NCBI GenBank assembly: GCA_963995525.1
Contig: OZ023211.1
Coordinates: 60,534,487-60,598,486, forward strand
Source of the DNA: Escarpia spicata
Taxonomy: Eukaryota > Annelida > Polychaeta > Sabellida > Siboglinidae
Direction of reading: 5' to 3'
DNA length: 64,000 nucleotides
In this document: positions 12,292-25,326 of the stretch, piece by piece
How the letters are laid out: every line of letters begins with the position of its first letter
Numbering within the stretch: the stretch's first letter is position 1
The notes under the pieces: model-generated
Database searches by the model: none
Seen by the model: the letters and a program-made list of their open reading frames with translations, nothing else
Told to the model about the DNA's origin: nothing
Made by a program: the position numbers and the translations under genes

Positions 12292-12421
12292 CGAGCAAAC
12301 ACATCCAAGCCCATCCCTTGTCTTTTGGTATGGCGCGTTCGCATTCGTCTCCGAATTCCAAGTAAGTTGACTTCGTGTCCTCTTTCAGTCTTTTTGTTGC
12401 CTTTTGACTGTCTTTCGCCAT
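12292..12421 (-). CDS. MCT-like transporter gene A, exon 1 copy a (distal)
   Basis: ATG at 12421; 130 nt ending at a GTGAGA donor in phase 1, matching exon 2. It encodes the same basic tail and the KDKGWAWMCLL signature that defines the SLC16 family (conserved Gly-x-Trp at the start of helix 1). With exons 2-6 it gives a complete 513-codon frame including stop (130+147+144+692+226+200 nt). Either this or the 11383-11512 copy can supply the start. Confidence 0.78.
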
Positions 12422-12890
12422 CTGTTTCAATTGTTCTTATAAACGTAGGTAAACAGAATGACTACCTTGCCACCCTGTGACTTTCGGTCACACAATTTGG
12501 TCAAACCACTTGAATATATTACACGGGAAAGTGGTCGGTAAACTGACCATCTATGCAAACGGTATTTACCGTCCGTGCAAAAAACTACGGTGAGAAGATA
12601 TAAATTATATCGTAGTAATTATGATTGTTGCGTACGTACTCAACAGAACTTTGCTTTACTTTGCGTTCTACAACAAAATTCTGGGCACGCACAACGAGGG
12701 CAGATCTTACTGAAATTAAATCTGGTCAAATTAACAAGGGACACATGTCCAAACATCTTCTTACAAACTGAAAAGTAAACGCGCCACAAAGCTAACGTTT
12801 TACTGTACATTTTACGGTTGACTGAACCCGAAGCAATTACAGAACAACGGGTTTCTGCTTGTACACCTTTCCTTTCTTTATGGCATTCTG

Positions 12891-13858
12891 AACGGAGTAA
12901 TTTGTTTAACTGTGTGTTTTCTTTCTCTGTCTTTACGACATTTTGCCAGCAATCATTTGGCTTACGATGCACCTTTCGTCAATATTACGTCATGCCTCAC
13001 CAGGTGTATATTATTCTTCGACTTTGTAAATACAACACATTGATAAAGAACACAACAAGACTTGAACGTTTCTCATTCTCTTTACATTTTAACAATGGAC
13101 GCAACAAATGTATATCTGATTCTCTTTACATAATATTCCCACAGTACGCAACAACATGTCAAACGTTTACATTTATTTATTTTTCTACATCTTTACATAT
13201 TCGTACAGGTCACAGTTCAACACGTTTACGTCTCCAATTTCAACATCTCTGTAGAAGACACGAAAGGTGTACGTCTCTGAAACTCTTTAAACATTTATAG
13301 AGTACACGGAATGTGTATGTATATAACTGTTTTTGTATACACAGCGAGGACACAACACAACGTGTATGTATCCGACTATAATTATGTACACATTCAATTC
13401 GTTATAGCAACAATGTTTCACAATACCTGTGTATTAGCCAGCGAGCTTGTTGTGTTACTGCAGTATATATGCCACTCCTCTTTGTCAAACTCTCGTCTTC
13501 ACTTTGTTCCGATATTTGCATTGCGCGCAAACAGACTTGAAGATCAGCGCTTGTTCTTGATTTGATTAGTGCTAAATCTATATACTCAGCCTCGTTGTTT
13601 CGTAATTACAACTTAGGTCCATTCTTTGCTTCTCTGTGATGCGCTCATTTCTGATCGAACGTTGAGTTAAATTGTTTTCGGATATGCAAAATTTGAAACA
13701 ATATATTCGCGATATCAACAGTGTACAATTGCCAATAATGTGTTGTGCGTTTGGCTTCAGTTGTATAATATGTAGCCAAAGTTTAGAAAACCAAAGATTT
13801 GAAAGCAGTAGGCTACTACTGTTTGACAGGACTGAATTAGTGGACATGTATACTGTAG

Positions 13859-13892
<34 letters not shown>

Positions 13893-13959
13893 ATAATAAT
13901 ATATAACAAGCGCTTTGAGGCTGGATACTGCGCTACATAAGAACTACCGTATATATATA

Positions 13960-13992
<33 letters not shown>

Positions 13993-13995
13993 TAC
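12891..13995. other. Intergenic, no gene recognised
   Basis: AT-rich sequence upstream of gene A. It ends in (TA)n tracts at 13860-13890 and 13960-13995. GCGCTTTGAGGCTGGATACTGCGCTACATAAGAA, read in parts near 13905-13945, resembles the 3' tail of the SINEs at 29.0 and 61.9 kb. I see no supported coding region. Confidence 0.4.
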
Positions 13996-15416
13996 TAGCA
14001 TCCACACAATCAGCAGGTAATATGTTCCATTCACCTACTGCTCCTTTAATAATGTAACTTAATGTCCTCTGGCCCTTGTATATTTCTTAACTAAAACAAA
14101 TATTTCTATCAATTTAATATTTTCATAACCATTCAATATTAAAAAAACTTCTATCTTATCTCCTCTCAATGTCCTAGTCTCTAGTGTTGTTAAACCACAT
14201 TCTTTTAGGCGTATTTCAGAACTAAGATCCCTCAGTTTTTGTATCATTTTAGTCGCTCTCCTCTCTACTTTTTCTAGCATATCTATGTCTTTCTTGCGAT
14301 ATTGCCTCCACGCTTGTACACAATATTCTAAATGAGACGTAGTTATTGTTTTGTATTAGTTATTAGTTTTTATTATTCGGTATAATTAGTTATTAGTTAG
14401 TTATTACCTTTTCCTTATACGCTATATTTCGCCTAATTAATGCAAGGATTTGATTTCCCTTTGAAGCTGCATTTCCGCACTGCTCTGAAACCTTCATATC
14501 ACCACTAATGGTTAACCACAAGTCCTGTTCTTTTATAGTAATACTTAGTACAGTACCCCATTGTATATTGTACATTGTGCATTTACATTTCCCAAAACTG
14601 AACAACATTTGCCACTTTTCAGACCATTTAATCAACCTGTCAAAATCATATTGTAAATGCAGTTCATCTCCATCACGTTTAATCCTTCTAAACACTTCTG
14701 TATCATTCGCAAATGTCACCACCTTGCTTGTTATATAATCGTCCAAATCGTTGATATATATTAAGCGTAATATAGGTCCCAGTACTAACCCCTGTGGTAT
14801 CCCACTCAAAACGTATTTCCAGTTTGAAGCATCCCCATCAACTACTACTATTAATGTCAGTCTGGAAAATTATATAACATCCCCGTGCTATTAAAACGGT
14901 TTTGTTTTATGTTTCACCGCTGCATCCGCCTTTGTGATAATTGTTCGAGTTCAAATCCACTGTTGACTTTGCATAATTATAGTAATATTATTATTTATAT
15001 ACCTTAGGAGATTTGCATATGTTCAACGAAGGGTTAGAAGTATGCATAATAAGAAGCTGCAGTTGACTAAGATAACATGGTGTAGGCTATTCAAGAGTAC
15101 AACAGCTTTTCACATATCTGTTGACCGCTCCTGTCAGATATGTGTCGATTCTCCCTTTGAGCAATTTCACAATCACCTCAGGAGAGACCAGGTAGGGTGT
15201 AAGTTGGTGTTGGGGTTAGGCAACGTCGTTATCGATAAGACATCGGTCATCTGTGGTAATGATTATTGTTAACTTGTTTTTCATTCGTCGCTGTTGAAGC
15301 TCTGAAGTTAAAACACATAACATTTTGTTCCGATGATGTAAGTCGTGTTATGAAGCTGCTGCACTAACGTCCAGTCGGAAATGTCGGAAAACCCGTTGAT
15401 ATTGACTCGTTAAATG
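13996..15416 (-). mobile_element. CR1/L2-like half-LINE, uninverted copy
   Basis: Read leftward: about 600 bp of unassigned sequence (15416-14815), then an RT piece beginning abruptly at SGIPQGLVLGP, through the catalytic box (here FANDT, with the second Asp replaced), to the RT thumb and C-terminal region (14280-14059). The 600-bp block plus RT start is shared with the copy at 1-885, so this joined structure is a property of the family and not one broken copy. The catalytic change and stops make it inactive. Confidence 0.75.
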
Positions 15417-15663
15417 TGTGAATACAAGATCATGCCACGGTAGGTAAATAATTATTGTTTGCAATATATGTATAATGCATTCTGTTATATTAGATTGCGA
15501 TGGTTTGATTATCAAATCATCCCAATGTCTAAAGAATTTTGTAATGTTGATGTTTCAATACTTACTTTTTGTCCTATGCTATCCTGAGACTGGGTGTTAG
15601 TGATTATGCAAATATTGCAGATTTCAAATTGAACATCTTGAAAATATGCTTTAGTCAATACGA

Positions 15664-15666
<3 letters not shown>

Positions 15667-15713
<47 letters not shown>
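15667..15713. repeat. (GT)n microsatellite
   Basis: Pure GT dinucleotide tract of about 46 bp. Confidence 0.95.
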
Positions 15714-15716
<3 letters not shown>

Positions 15717-15819
15717 ATCATCGGTCTGCCTTTTCCTCAAATTTATATAGGTAGGATTCAAAGGGAGGAAGTCAACCATGTTCCTTGCTACCTTCCATTG
15801 GGTGCCCAACCCGGGCCAT

Positions 15820-16190
15820 TTTAATAATAATAATAAGAAAGTCTTATATAGCGCTGTATCTAGTTCTTATTTCTGTTCAAAGCGCTTTACAAAAAAGTTC
15901 CCAATCATATGTCATTTTATCATGCAGACCGGAGCTTATTGGCCTAGTCATCCCTCCTGCCCCAATTACGCATTTGTCACCCGTTCTTCCTACCTCCTGA
16001 TTTATGCCTGAGCCCGCCTTATCAATGTGTACTTTAGTGGTACAAAGTGTAGCATAGCGTTGTCCGGAACTGAGCGCTTCTATCCAAATCGTATGTAAAT
16101 ATATATATATATCTCGAAGCATCATTCCACGAAATATATCGACGATAGTCGTGTTGGGCAAGCAGGTTCGACTCATCTTCGGCCAGTGGA
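15820..16190 (-). mobile_element. Possible SINE or LINE-tail remnant
   Basis: Read on the minus strand it ends in AGCGCTATATAAGACTTTCTTATTATTATTATTA, seen here as 15820-15865, a 3' tail shared in outline with the LINE ending at 19020 and with both SINEs. The upstream body (15870-16190) has no coding potential. No tRNA-like head could be confirmed, so the class is uncertain. Confidence 0.35.
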
Positions 16191-16374
16191 CCGAGTAGCG
16201 ACATTTGCTAATACCAAATAATGGCTTGTGTTCTTTAGAAGTGCAGCGATGTGCATTGCTTCACTAAAACGCAGCTAAGAAGGTTTCCATTATATAAAAG
16301 AAGTATATGTATGGCACGAATACATATAACTCAAAGATACTCTACTGAATCTAGTCATATAATAACTAATTCAA

Positions 16375-19020
16375 CATGTTAGGGATCCGACACACATACA
16401 CGGTCATGTTCTGGACCTAGTGATTAGTCGCGCTGTTGACCAGTCAGTAACGTCAGTGACGGTCAAGCCTATGTCAATAGCCGATCATCACTGTATTGAC
16501 TGTGTGCTGGCGGTGAGCAGGCCATTCACCCTCCCCACTGCCATCCTTGTACGTGACTTCCGCCACTTCCAAATTGATCTTTTTCGGGAAGATATCGCCT
16601 ACCAGTGCGAACAAATTCTACATAGACACCCAGAAAGCACGCCAGACATGGTTAACATCTACGATACAGTCTTGCGTAAGGTCTTCGACAAACACGCTCC
16701 AAACAAGAACATAGTGAGGAGAGGGACTAAGCCATGCCCATGGTACAACAGAAAGGTGAAGGAGGCTAGAGAGAAGAAACGCCAGTATGAACATCGTTGG
16801 AGGACGACCAAACTCGAAGTTCACCGGCAGCTCTATGTCGAAGCCCGCAATGCCTCGACAGGTTGCATAGCTAAGGCTAAGAGCAACTACTATCAAGACA
16901 CTCTGCAGAGAGCTGACAACAAATCGATGTTCCGGCTCGTTAGGTCCCTCGGGGCTGAACAGAAGAACATTTATCCGGACTTTGAATCCACTGATGATGG
17001 TTGCAGTAAGTTCGCGCAACACTTCACTAACAAAGTGCAACAGATTCGGACAGAGTTAGAAACGATGTACCGCTCAAACTCACCAGTGAGAGAGAAGGCA
17101 TGTTTCAATGAACCTCTCGTTTTGCTCGTGCCAACATCGGAAGAGGAGACACACAAGATTGTGTCTGGATTAACAAAGAGCTGTCAACTCGATCCTCTGC
17201 CAGGCAAACAAATTCAGCAGTGCCTGTCATCATTGGTACCAGTTATTACCGCTATTACCAACAAGTCATTTGAAGAAGGAACAGTGCCAGCGTCCTTAAA
17301 GGAGGCTCGTGTTCGTCCACTATTGAAGAAGCCATCTCTGGACCGTGACGTGCTACATAACTACAGACCTGTCAGCAGTCTGTCTCATCTGTCCAAGGTT
17401 ATTGAGAAGATAGTAGCACAGCGATTATCTGACCATCTTGACTCACAAGATATGAATGAACCTTTTCAGTCGGCATACAAAAAGCTTCACTCTACAGAAA
17501 CCGCATTGTTGAAAGTCTGCAGTGATGTCCGGGTGGCCTTGGATCGCAAAGAAGGCACTCTGCTCGTGCTTCTTGACCTGAGTTCAGCTTTTGACACGAT
17601 TGACCACACCATTCTACTCAATCGGCTCAGCAAGCGCTATGGTATTCAAGGTTACGCCCTCCAGTGGATGGAATCATATCTGCAAGACCGCAAGCAGCGT
17701 GTTGTAATTGGCCAAAGTGAATCTGAACATCACATTCTTAAAACAGGAGTGCCGCAGGGATCCGTCCTTGAGCCTGTACGTCCAACCAGTCGGCGATGTC
17801 ATCAGAAGGCACGGCGTAACGTTTCATCACTATGCTGACGACCTGCAGCTGATGCGTGTGTTTGCGCTTAATCCTACGGCATTACTCGAGGCCCTACGGC
17901 ATCTCGAAGCATGCGTCATGGAGGTTCGGGATTGGCTGACCTCTAATTACCTCAAACTGAACGACCAGAAAACCGAGTTCCTTCCGATTGTCCCAGTGTG
18001 TGCAAAAAAGTTAATAAACGATCTCAGCATCAATGTTGGTGGTTCTCTCATCCGAGCTGTGCATCAGATTAAAGACCTTGGTGCAGTCTTGGACTGTCAT
18101 ATGGACATGTCTGCCAACACATCAGCGATTATCCGGTCCTGCTATTTCCACCTTTATCACATCAGCCAAATCAACAAGTTCCTGCCAAGACAGACGAGGG
18201 AGAGAGTAGTCAACGCATTAGTGACATCAAGGCTCGACTACTGCAACTCCCTCCTGTACGGCACCATGGACAAGAACTGTGTACGGTTACAGCGTGTCCA
18301 AAACTCTGCAGCCAGAATGATCGTGCGAGTGCCCAAATACACAAGCATCACGCCAGTGCTCCAGGACCTACATTGGCTGCCGGTACGAGAACGCATTCGT
18401 TTCAAGGTCCTGGTATTCGTGCACAGAGCTGTCAACAAGTGTGGGCCCGTGTACCTGAGCGAGCTTGTCTGCCTCTACGTGCCTACCAGGTCCCTTCGGT
18501 CAGCGGGAAATTGTCAACTTGCGAGACCGCGAACAAGACGCAAAGTCGGAGACGCGAGTTTTATGGCAGCAGCTCCGGACCTCTGGAACGATTTACCCAC
18601 ATCAATGCGTGAACTAACCAGTGAAGCAGCTTTTAAAAGCGCATTAAAAACACTCTATTTTAATCGATATTTTAACTCCAGCAGCCGCAGCAGTCCCGGA
18701 TTTGCGGAGTAAACTACTTGTTTTAAATGCATGTAATGAACACTGAGACTTTTAAGAGCACTTTTAAACATTCTCTTTTAATCAATATTGTTACTGCTAC
18801 TATGACTTTTAGACTTGACATTAAGCTTTTATCAATTACCTTTTGTTTATATGACACGATAATACTAATATTTAAATATATATATATATACATTTTTTTA
18901 ATTCATTTTTTTTACTTAATTAATTACTGTTTTGATTTATTACTATTTTACATGTAAAGCGCCTTGAATAGTTTCTAACTAGAGTTGGCGCTATATAAGT
19001 ATATTTATTTATTTATTTAA
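16375..19020 (+). mobile_element. L2/CR1-like LINE, 5'-truncated
   Basis: Starts inside the endonuclease C-terminal region (GHVLDLVISR frame at about 16400), continues through the linker and RT, and ends with a 3' UTR and the tail GCGCTATATAAGTATATTTATTTATTTA. It is a single plus-strand insertion, the best preserved LINE here: only one frame change was seen in the RT. Confidence 0.9.
16420..18712 (+). pseudogene. LINE ORF2: endonuclease C-term, RT and C-terminal domain
   Basis: Two overlapping frames (16420-17838 and 17708-18712) make one ORF2 interrupted by a small deletion or frameshift near 17770-17790, just after the RT block GVPQGSVL. Visible blocks are ARVRPLLKKPSLD and NYRPVSSLSHLSKVIEK (RT palm start), LDLSSAFDTIDH (motif A), GVPQGSVL (motif B), HHYADDLQL (motif C, catalytic Asp pair intact), and the C-terminal region typical of L2/CR1-group elements (DYCNSLLYG, LHWLPVRERI). 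The 5' end of the endonuclease and all of ORF1 are missing. Confidence 0.88.
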
Positions 19021-19754
19021 TAAGTTAATAACATGAGCCGTGGACTGTAATGGAGTAACATGTAAGCATAAAACCAGGAAATTTATCATTGGCATTAATT
19101 AAACTAATTTAACTATATCTGTAATGAATAGGCTTTTAATCACCAGTTCCCCTTACATTATCCCTAACTTTATTTAAAGGAAGTCAATCTGAAGCTATTA
19201 CGTTGACTCAGCTGTCCAATATTTATATATGTAATGTTATATATACAAAGGAGTGTACCATATTTAGTTTGCCGCTGCACAATGCGTTTGACAGTAAATA
19301 CGGAAATACGATTTTGAGTCTCAATGAACGAAGAAAATCTGTTTTACGAAACGCCTGCCTTACATAATCCTACTCCACCGCACGTAAAGTTTGACCTGGT
19401 GTTCACGTTTGTTTACACAAACTACTAATAATAGAACATTGCGGCGACCCACGTGCGGTGGACGACCGTCACGTTCGCTGAAGTATTTCCACGTGTGCCG
19501 GTACGACATACAAACAAGGAATGCTTCAGTTTGGCCTATTTCTTGTGAAAGTCCTCAGCGTGCCACATTTATCCCGGATCAATACTATCACAAAATTTAC
19601 TTCATAATATGTGTTATTAAACAACAATGTATACACAATTGCGTATTATTGGGCTGTTATTAGCTGCTGGCTGAATTATACAAAATCATCCGTAGCTGCG
19701 TAAATATCACGTGGGCAGGAAGAGTTACCGTGCAAGGCGGGCGACAGAGCCGGG

Positions 19755-19839
19755 ATGTCACCGAATCTGCAACCTGGCGACGACGATCCGGATCTGGCCG
19801 TAGCGAAAGATGAAGGCTGGGCATGGATGTGTTTGTTAG
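19755..19839 (+). CDS. MCT-like transporter gene B, exon 1
   Basis: ATG at 19755, then 28 codons plus one base up to a GTAAGA donor. The acidic N-terminal tail is followed by KDEGWAWMCLL, the SLC16 N-terminal signature. It replaces the basic tail of gene A. Start chosen because it is the only in-frame ATG before the signature and the phase fits exon 2. Total coding length over six exons is 1491 nt, 496 residues. Confidence 0.8.
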
Positions 19840-19988
19840 GTAAGAGGAATTCACCCTTTATGCCTATTTTGTATTGTCGCGCCTTTTAATAGAATAAGGA
19901 TTTATTGCACGGTCAGTGAGAATGAATAGGTTTAATTAAGTGATGCACTCAACATCTTATTTCCATAAGTTAATGATGTTAATAATGA

Positions 19989-20336
<348 letters not shown>

Positions 20337-20339
20337 GCT

Positions 20340-21970
20340 GTGTGAATCAGTGCAGTGGTGGTGCCGCCTTTGAAAGATTATTTAATAACTGGAACCTGCA
20401 TTTCAGGAAGCTTCTGATTGCGTTCCAATGGCCCCCACCTCCGTCACCCTATCAGGACCCCAGACCTAGCCCAAACGAGGCTTCTTAGCCCGTTTAGCTA
20501 AGAACGATAACCTTGAAAACAAGATTCTGTAACGTTAACGTTTTATTCTGAGCAGCATAATAGTATTCTGTATTCAGCGATTTAAAAACCTTAATATTCA
20601 AAAAAAATTATTGTTCCAAAATTAGAAACCTGTTATGAAAATGACTTACAGTTACAGAGATGAAATCTGCAAGCCCTCTAGCCAGCCTCAAATTCCCTAT
20701 TATGGATCAGAGGAGGCATGGTATATCAAGTGCTATGAATGGCGGAAGGAGTTTACTCTCCTCTTAACTATGGTTACCTGCAAGAAATTATATCAACCAA
20801 ACATAATAACGTAGTTAAATAAAACGATAAGAAACATTTCTGCCGTTTTCGTCGCGCGGATAAATGGTGACGTCACCAAGGAGTCTCTATTTGGACAGGA
20901 GGCGTCACTGAGCGCGAAAACGACAGTTTACACCATCTTCACGCGCCAGGGGTCGCTGCTGCTGATTACGTCAGTGCCAGCCAGCAGTACCCCCTGGCTG
21001 ATCGCTTTGCGAAACTCTGAATTTAAGCTCAGCCTATGAAATCGCTCACTAAATCAGTGGTTGGCGGCAGGTCAGGTGGTCAAAATAAAACAAATTTCAA
21101 CCAACAGTGGCTCCTGTTACATGCGATGTTTAGGAAGTAGAAGCAATTATTCGAATACACAATACCGCTCAGCTGCTTGTGCTAATGGGCGAACGGGTCA
21201 TTATATATTGGGATTCCCAGAAGTCGTTTATCCATCTTCAAATTGGGGTATTTGCGCTGTTCTCACGGGTGACGAAGTCTCGACTGGCGAAGTCAATTAC
21301 TAGGTTGACTCAGCTAACTTCCGCACTTCGCGTAGGAGATCTGCCAAGGCTAGTTTTGCCTGGCAAACAGCCCTGGCTTGCGAGGATGGTCTACACTGAA
21401 GATTTTTGTTTGTCATTCGAGAGGGAAGCGCCTGCGCCAGCGGGACCGCATAAAAGATATTGAAACGACGTGGAATTATGGATACAACAAACAATTGGGT
21501 AGCGTGATGTTTAGAACAATACTACTGTATTAAGTTTAGTGGTGTAAATTATATCGCCTGTTGTAGACAATATACGGCAATGACGTTGTCCTTTTTATAG
21601 CATATAGCTTATATGTAGTAATAACACTAATAAGTTTATTTAAGTTGCAAAGATGCAAGACAAAATAATACAGCATAGTATTGAAATGCAACTAAGGAGA
21701 TTCCTAAGAAACCCGCAAGGGCTTATACTAGCGGAACCACCTGGCTATGACAAAAACAAATTTAATGTTAAACAACAGCAATTGTTAATTAATATAAGTG
21801 AATGTCCGTTGACGAGTCAGGTGTCACATGGTACAACACGACATATATATCACAAGAACACCGAAATCTGTACTTAGCGCAATTCCAAGAAATAGTGGAC
21901 ATGAGTTGCAACAAAATATATTATGAAAATTGCTAAATTAGATCAGTAAACTTAAAGTTAATAGAGGGTA

Positions 21971-22016
<46 letters not shown>

Positions 22017-23219
22017 TAGGTGTTCTGTGTTGATTGTTTTGATAAAATACAAGCCGTTGACCAAAGGGGCTAGACACATTTTAAAGGTTTTATTTATCAT
22101 CTTCTTGTTTATTATGTATTAATTAAGGAATGAAATGGAACACATTTTGAACAATACACTTTCCACATATATGTGAACTCGTTAAAGGGACATTTAATAT
22201 TATAATGTCAGTCAAAAGGACTAAAGGAAACATCTAGCACCTTACAAACAATGCAAATGTTACTTTAAACGTAAAGTGGAAGCACCACCCTAGCACTGCC
22301 CAAGGAAATTGGGGTTTGAGTTGCAAATTGTACATATTTTAACTACAAACCTATATTTTATTTGTTTAAAATCACCCAAATCGTACCAATTATTTATTCA
22401 ATCACCTCATTTCATCAGAATAATCACCAAGCTGTGATACGTCATATAAAATGAAAACATTTTAAAGTAATCGTTGAAGTTTTTTACCTATCACAATTCG
22501 TTGAAGTTTTTTACCTATCACAACTCGAACAACGACATGTAAATAGCGCGCGCTTGCACCTTCTTGTATTGATAGACGGTCTTTGGACGTCACTACGTTA
22601 CGTCGCGTGCAGTGTGTACGTTGGCGTCCTAGATCTACGCATGCGCCTATTTCTTCAACTAAAAAGTCGACCATTTGTCAGGTCGGCCCCTCTAGTCTCC
22701 TTTCTGAGATCCTAGACTTAGGCGAGGCAACATTAGGGCATAGGGGGGGGGGGAGCTGCCCCCAAATTACTCCGCGGGGGAGGGCAGACATATAGTTCTA
22801 CCCCCCATTAAATGTGAGGGTGAATGTTTGTTTTTGTAGCGAGCGTCAACGGCGGGTGGAAATGTAAATTTGATGAGACGCTTAATGTGTATTTTTGTCA
22901 CCGTGTGCGCAATTGGAGGGCAGACGCATGGTTTTCAGCTCCCCTCCCAGTAATAGGCTGCGCGACGTAACAAATTAAATTGTCAACAGCACTGCCCCTC
23001 CCCCGCCTTCCGATGTCACAGTCGAACCAACCGAGACAGCCACAAGGTGAAGGAAGATGTGAAGATATGCGGCGGCAAAGAGAGAGATAGAGGGACAGAG
23101 AGAGAGGGGGGGGGCTATATAGTATGCAGAACTTGGGGGTACTATCTCGATTCCGGTTCTGTAAAACATCTGTGAAGTATTTTTTTGTTATGTGAAAGTG
23201 CTATTGTTATTGGTTTCAG
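20340..23219. other. Intron 1 of transporter gene B, no other gene recognised
   Basis: Includes an AT microsatellite at 21975-22012 and a C/G-rich stretch around 22740-23110. The 22971-23085 part resembles 57480-57600 (same CAGCAC, TTCCxATGTCAC, GTCGA and GGCGGC landmarks in order). A 17-bp phrase CGTTGAAGTTTTTTACC is directly repeated at 22471-22510. No coding region supported. Confidence 0.5.
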
Positions 23220-23366
23220 GCAGCTTCTTCGTACAGTTCATTGTTGTTGGCGGTGGACTAAGAACTGTCGGGGTCTTTGCCGTCGAGATTCAAGACAAGT
23301 ATGACGTCACACCCGGTTCTATATGTTGGATATTCTCCATCCTTTCCTGTCTCCTCTCACTCAATG
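23220..23366 (+). CDS. MCT-like transporter gene B, exon 2
   Basis: TTTCAG acceptor, GTAAGA donor, 147 nt. Encodes transmembrane helix 1 (FFVQFIVVGGGLRTVGVF) and the EIQDKYDVT loop. Equal in length and phase to exon 2 of gene A, with close amino-acid identity. Confidence 0.9.
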
Positions 23367-23420
23367 GTAAGAACTAACCAGAAATAGAAGACTATAATAA
23401 AGTAATAATCAAATAACCAT

Positions 23421-23780
23421 TTGAGGTCAATATGGAAGACATTTGATTTATACAAGCGTGGCTACAGCAACGTTCAGATGCAGCCATTAACTAAAATGAT
23501 ACCAAAACTGAGGGATCTTAGTTATGAAAAACGCCTAAAAGAATGTGGTTTAACAACACTAGAGACCAGGAGATTGAGAGGAGATCAGATAGAAGTGTTT
23601 AAAATATTGAATGGTTATGAAAATATTTATAGAAATATGTTTGTTTCAGTTAAGAAAGATAGAAAGACAAAGGACTGTGAATTAATGGAACATATTATCT
23701 GATGATTGTGTGGGTGTTAGTAGTGTGAATATGTTTAAAAATAAAATCGACACATACCTCAGAAGGGCTGGATATATGTA
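23421..23780 (+). mobile_element. CR1/L2-like LINE 3' fragment
   Basis: Same 3' sequence as 1090-1445 (+) and 14059-14260 (-): an open stretch with LRDLSYEKRLKECGLTTLE, then the family 3' end with CACATACCTCAGAAGGGC. 5'-truncated insertion in intron 2 of gene B. Confidence 0.85.
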
Positions 23781-24209
23781 AATAAAAGGGTTGGACTCTC
23801 GATAAGCCAAACGGCTTCCTTGTCCACCTGCCATCTAGAGTTAATTCTCTGGATGGCAATCTTGTTAAATCTTGTTAAATTAGCCCTAACAAACTATTTC
23901 CGCAAACCATTGCCAATCTCCGTTCGTTGATGTTCGTGTGTGTAGACTGTGATCAATTTCTATGCGCAGTCCATTTCACAAGGGTGCGTTCTTTTGATCG
24001 ATACAAATTGGCTCCCAAGACTACAACCAATACCCACCGGATTCAATTTGTGTGACCCACCACGCTGCCCGTCTCTGATATACACAAATGCATCAATGTG
24101 CATTAACACATGTTCTACTCAATAGATGGCGCCATACGTAATTCCAAACGTTTTTGGACTTTGCGAACTTATAAATGCTACCACCCCTTAACATATTTTA
24201 ATTTTGCAG

Positions 24210-24353
24210 CCATAATAGCCAACGTCTTGGTGAACATATTCGAAATCCGTCGGGTGGTAATATGTGGCGGCCTCATCAGCACGGTTGGATTCCTATTGAG
24301 CGCGTTCACCACAAGATTCGAGTTTCTTTATTTCAGCTATGGATTTTTGGTGG
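24210..24353 (+). CDS. MCT-like transporter gene B, exon 3
   Basis: TTGCAG acceptor, GTATGT donor, 144 nt. Two membrane segments (VVICGGLISTVGFLLSAF and FLYFSYGFLVG), corresponding to exon 3 of gene A. Confidence 0.9.
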
Positions 24354-24661
24354 GTATGTGTTTCTTGAATACCTCTGTACCGGCTAACATTATTTAAGCT
24401 TGTTATACTTATCCGAACACGAATGCGAGCGAGCAGTGGAAACAGTGTGCGTTTCTGTAATTCGTTTGAAAAAAGCAACAAAATTAGTTAGCAATAAGCC
24501 TTATGTGCCGTTTGTTCGCATGGTGAGATCAGAGTTCAACGAAATTGCAAAGTAAAAATTAATAACAACAAGAAATCAGATTATCTGATCTCGTTGCCTC
24601 GTTATCCTAAAGGCCATTTGATCGACACAGCTGTAATATTTATATTGTATTTCCCTCCAAG

Positions 24662-25326
24662 GTGTCGGCGGCAGTTTGGCTTATTCGCCAAGTATAGTCG
24701 CCGTCAGTCAGTATTTCGTCAAGAAGCGCGCCTTTGCTGTCGGCGTGTGCTTCTCCGGAAGTGGTGTTGGTGCGTTCGTCTTGCCCCCACTCGTCAGACT
24801 GGCGTTGACCTATTTTGGACTGAGCGGAACATTTATCATCATGGCCGGCGTGTTCTTCAACCTGTGCGTGTGCGGCATGCTCTTCCGGCCCGCCGCGTTC
24901 TACCTGCAGAGATATCGACGAAAGCGAATCCAGCAGTTTTGCGCCAAATGCAACAACGGCAGCAGACGACAGGATTGCGTCACTGTCAGCGTTATCAATA
25001 CCGACTTCCCTAAAACGGAACTTGCACTGCGCAGTAGCAAGATTATCGCGACACCGAATGTTTTCCGTGATAGAAAGAAGTGCGTCTTCGATTGGAAACT
25101 ACTGCGGAATCCGCTGTTGTATCTCTACGCCGTGTCTTTATCAGTGGCCAACAGCAGTTTCTCGAACATATTCAACATCCTGCCTCAACACACGCAACAG
25201 CTCGGCGTCTCTAAGGCGGACGCCGTATGGATTGTATCCATCGTCGGCTTCGCGGATCTCGGTTCGCGCGTCTGCATCGGTGGCTTCGCTGACTTGAATC
25301 TCTTCCGAAAACGACACATCTTTCAG
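24662..25326 (+). CDS. MCT-like transporter gene B, exon 4 (largest)
   Basis: 665-nt exon with a CCAAG acceptor and a GTATTC donor. Begins VGGSLAYSPSIVAVSQYF, followed by the second MCT signature (KKRAFAVGVCFSGSG), the central Cys-rich loop, and C-terminal helices including the FADLGSR motif (Asp-x3-Arg of helix 8). It is 27 nt shorter than its paralogue in gene A because of differences in the central loop. Confidence 0.9.

Larger units (their letters stand above)
11115..12890. repeat. Tandem segmental duplication, about 902-bp offset
   Basis: Sequence from about 11115 to 11990 is repeated from about 12017 to 12890 with high identity, including the flanks AACATGCCTTCATGCACCGC and CACACAATTTG. 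Each unit carries one copy of the first coding exon of transporter gene A. Confidence 0.92.

Noticed and set aside
12818..13300. 160-codon plus-strand ORF
   Set aside because: Starts inside the duplicated promoter region of transporter gene A, has composition of AT-rich non-coding DNA and no recognisable motifs.
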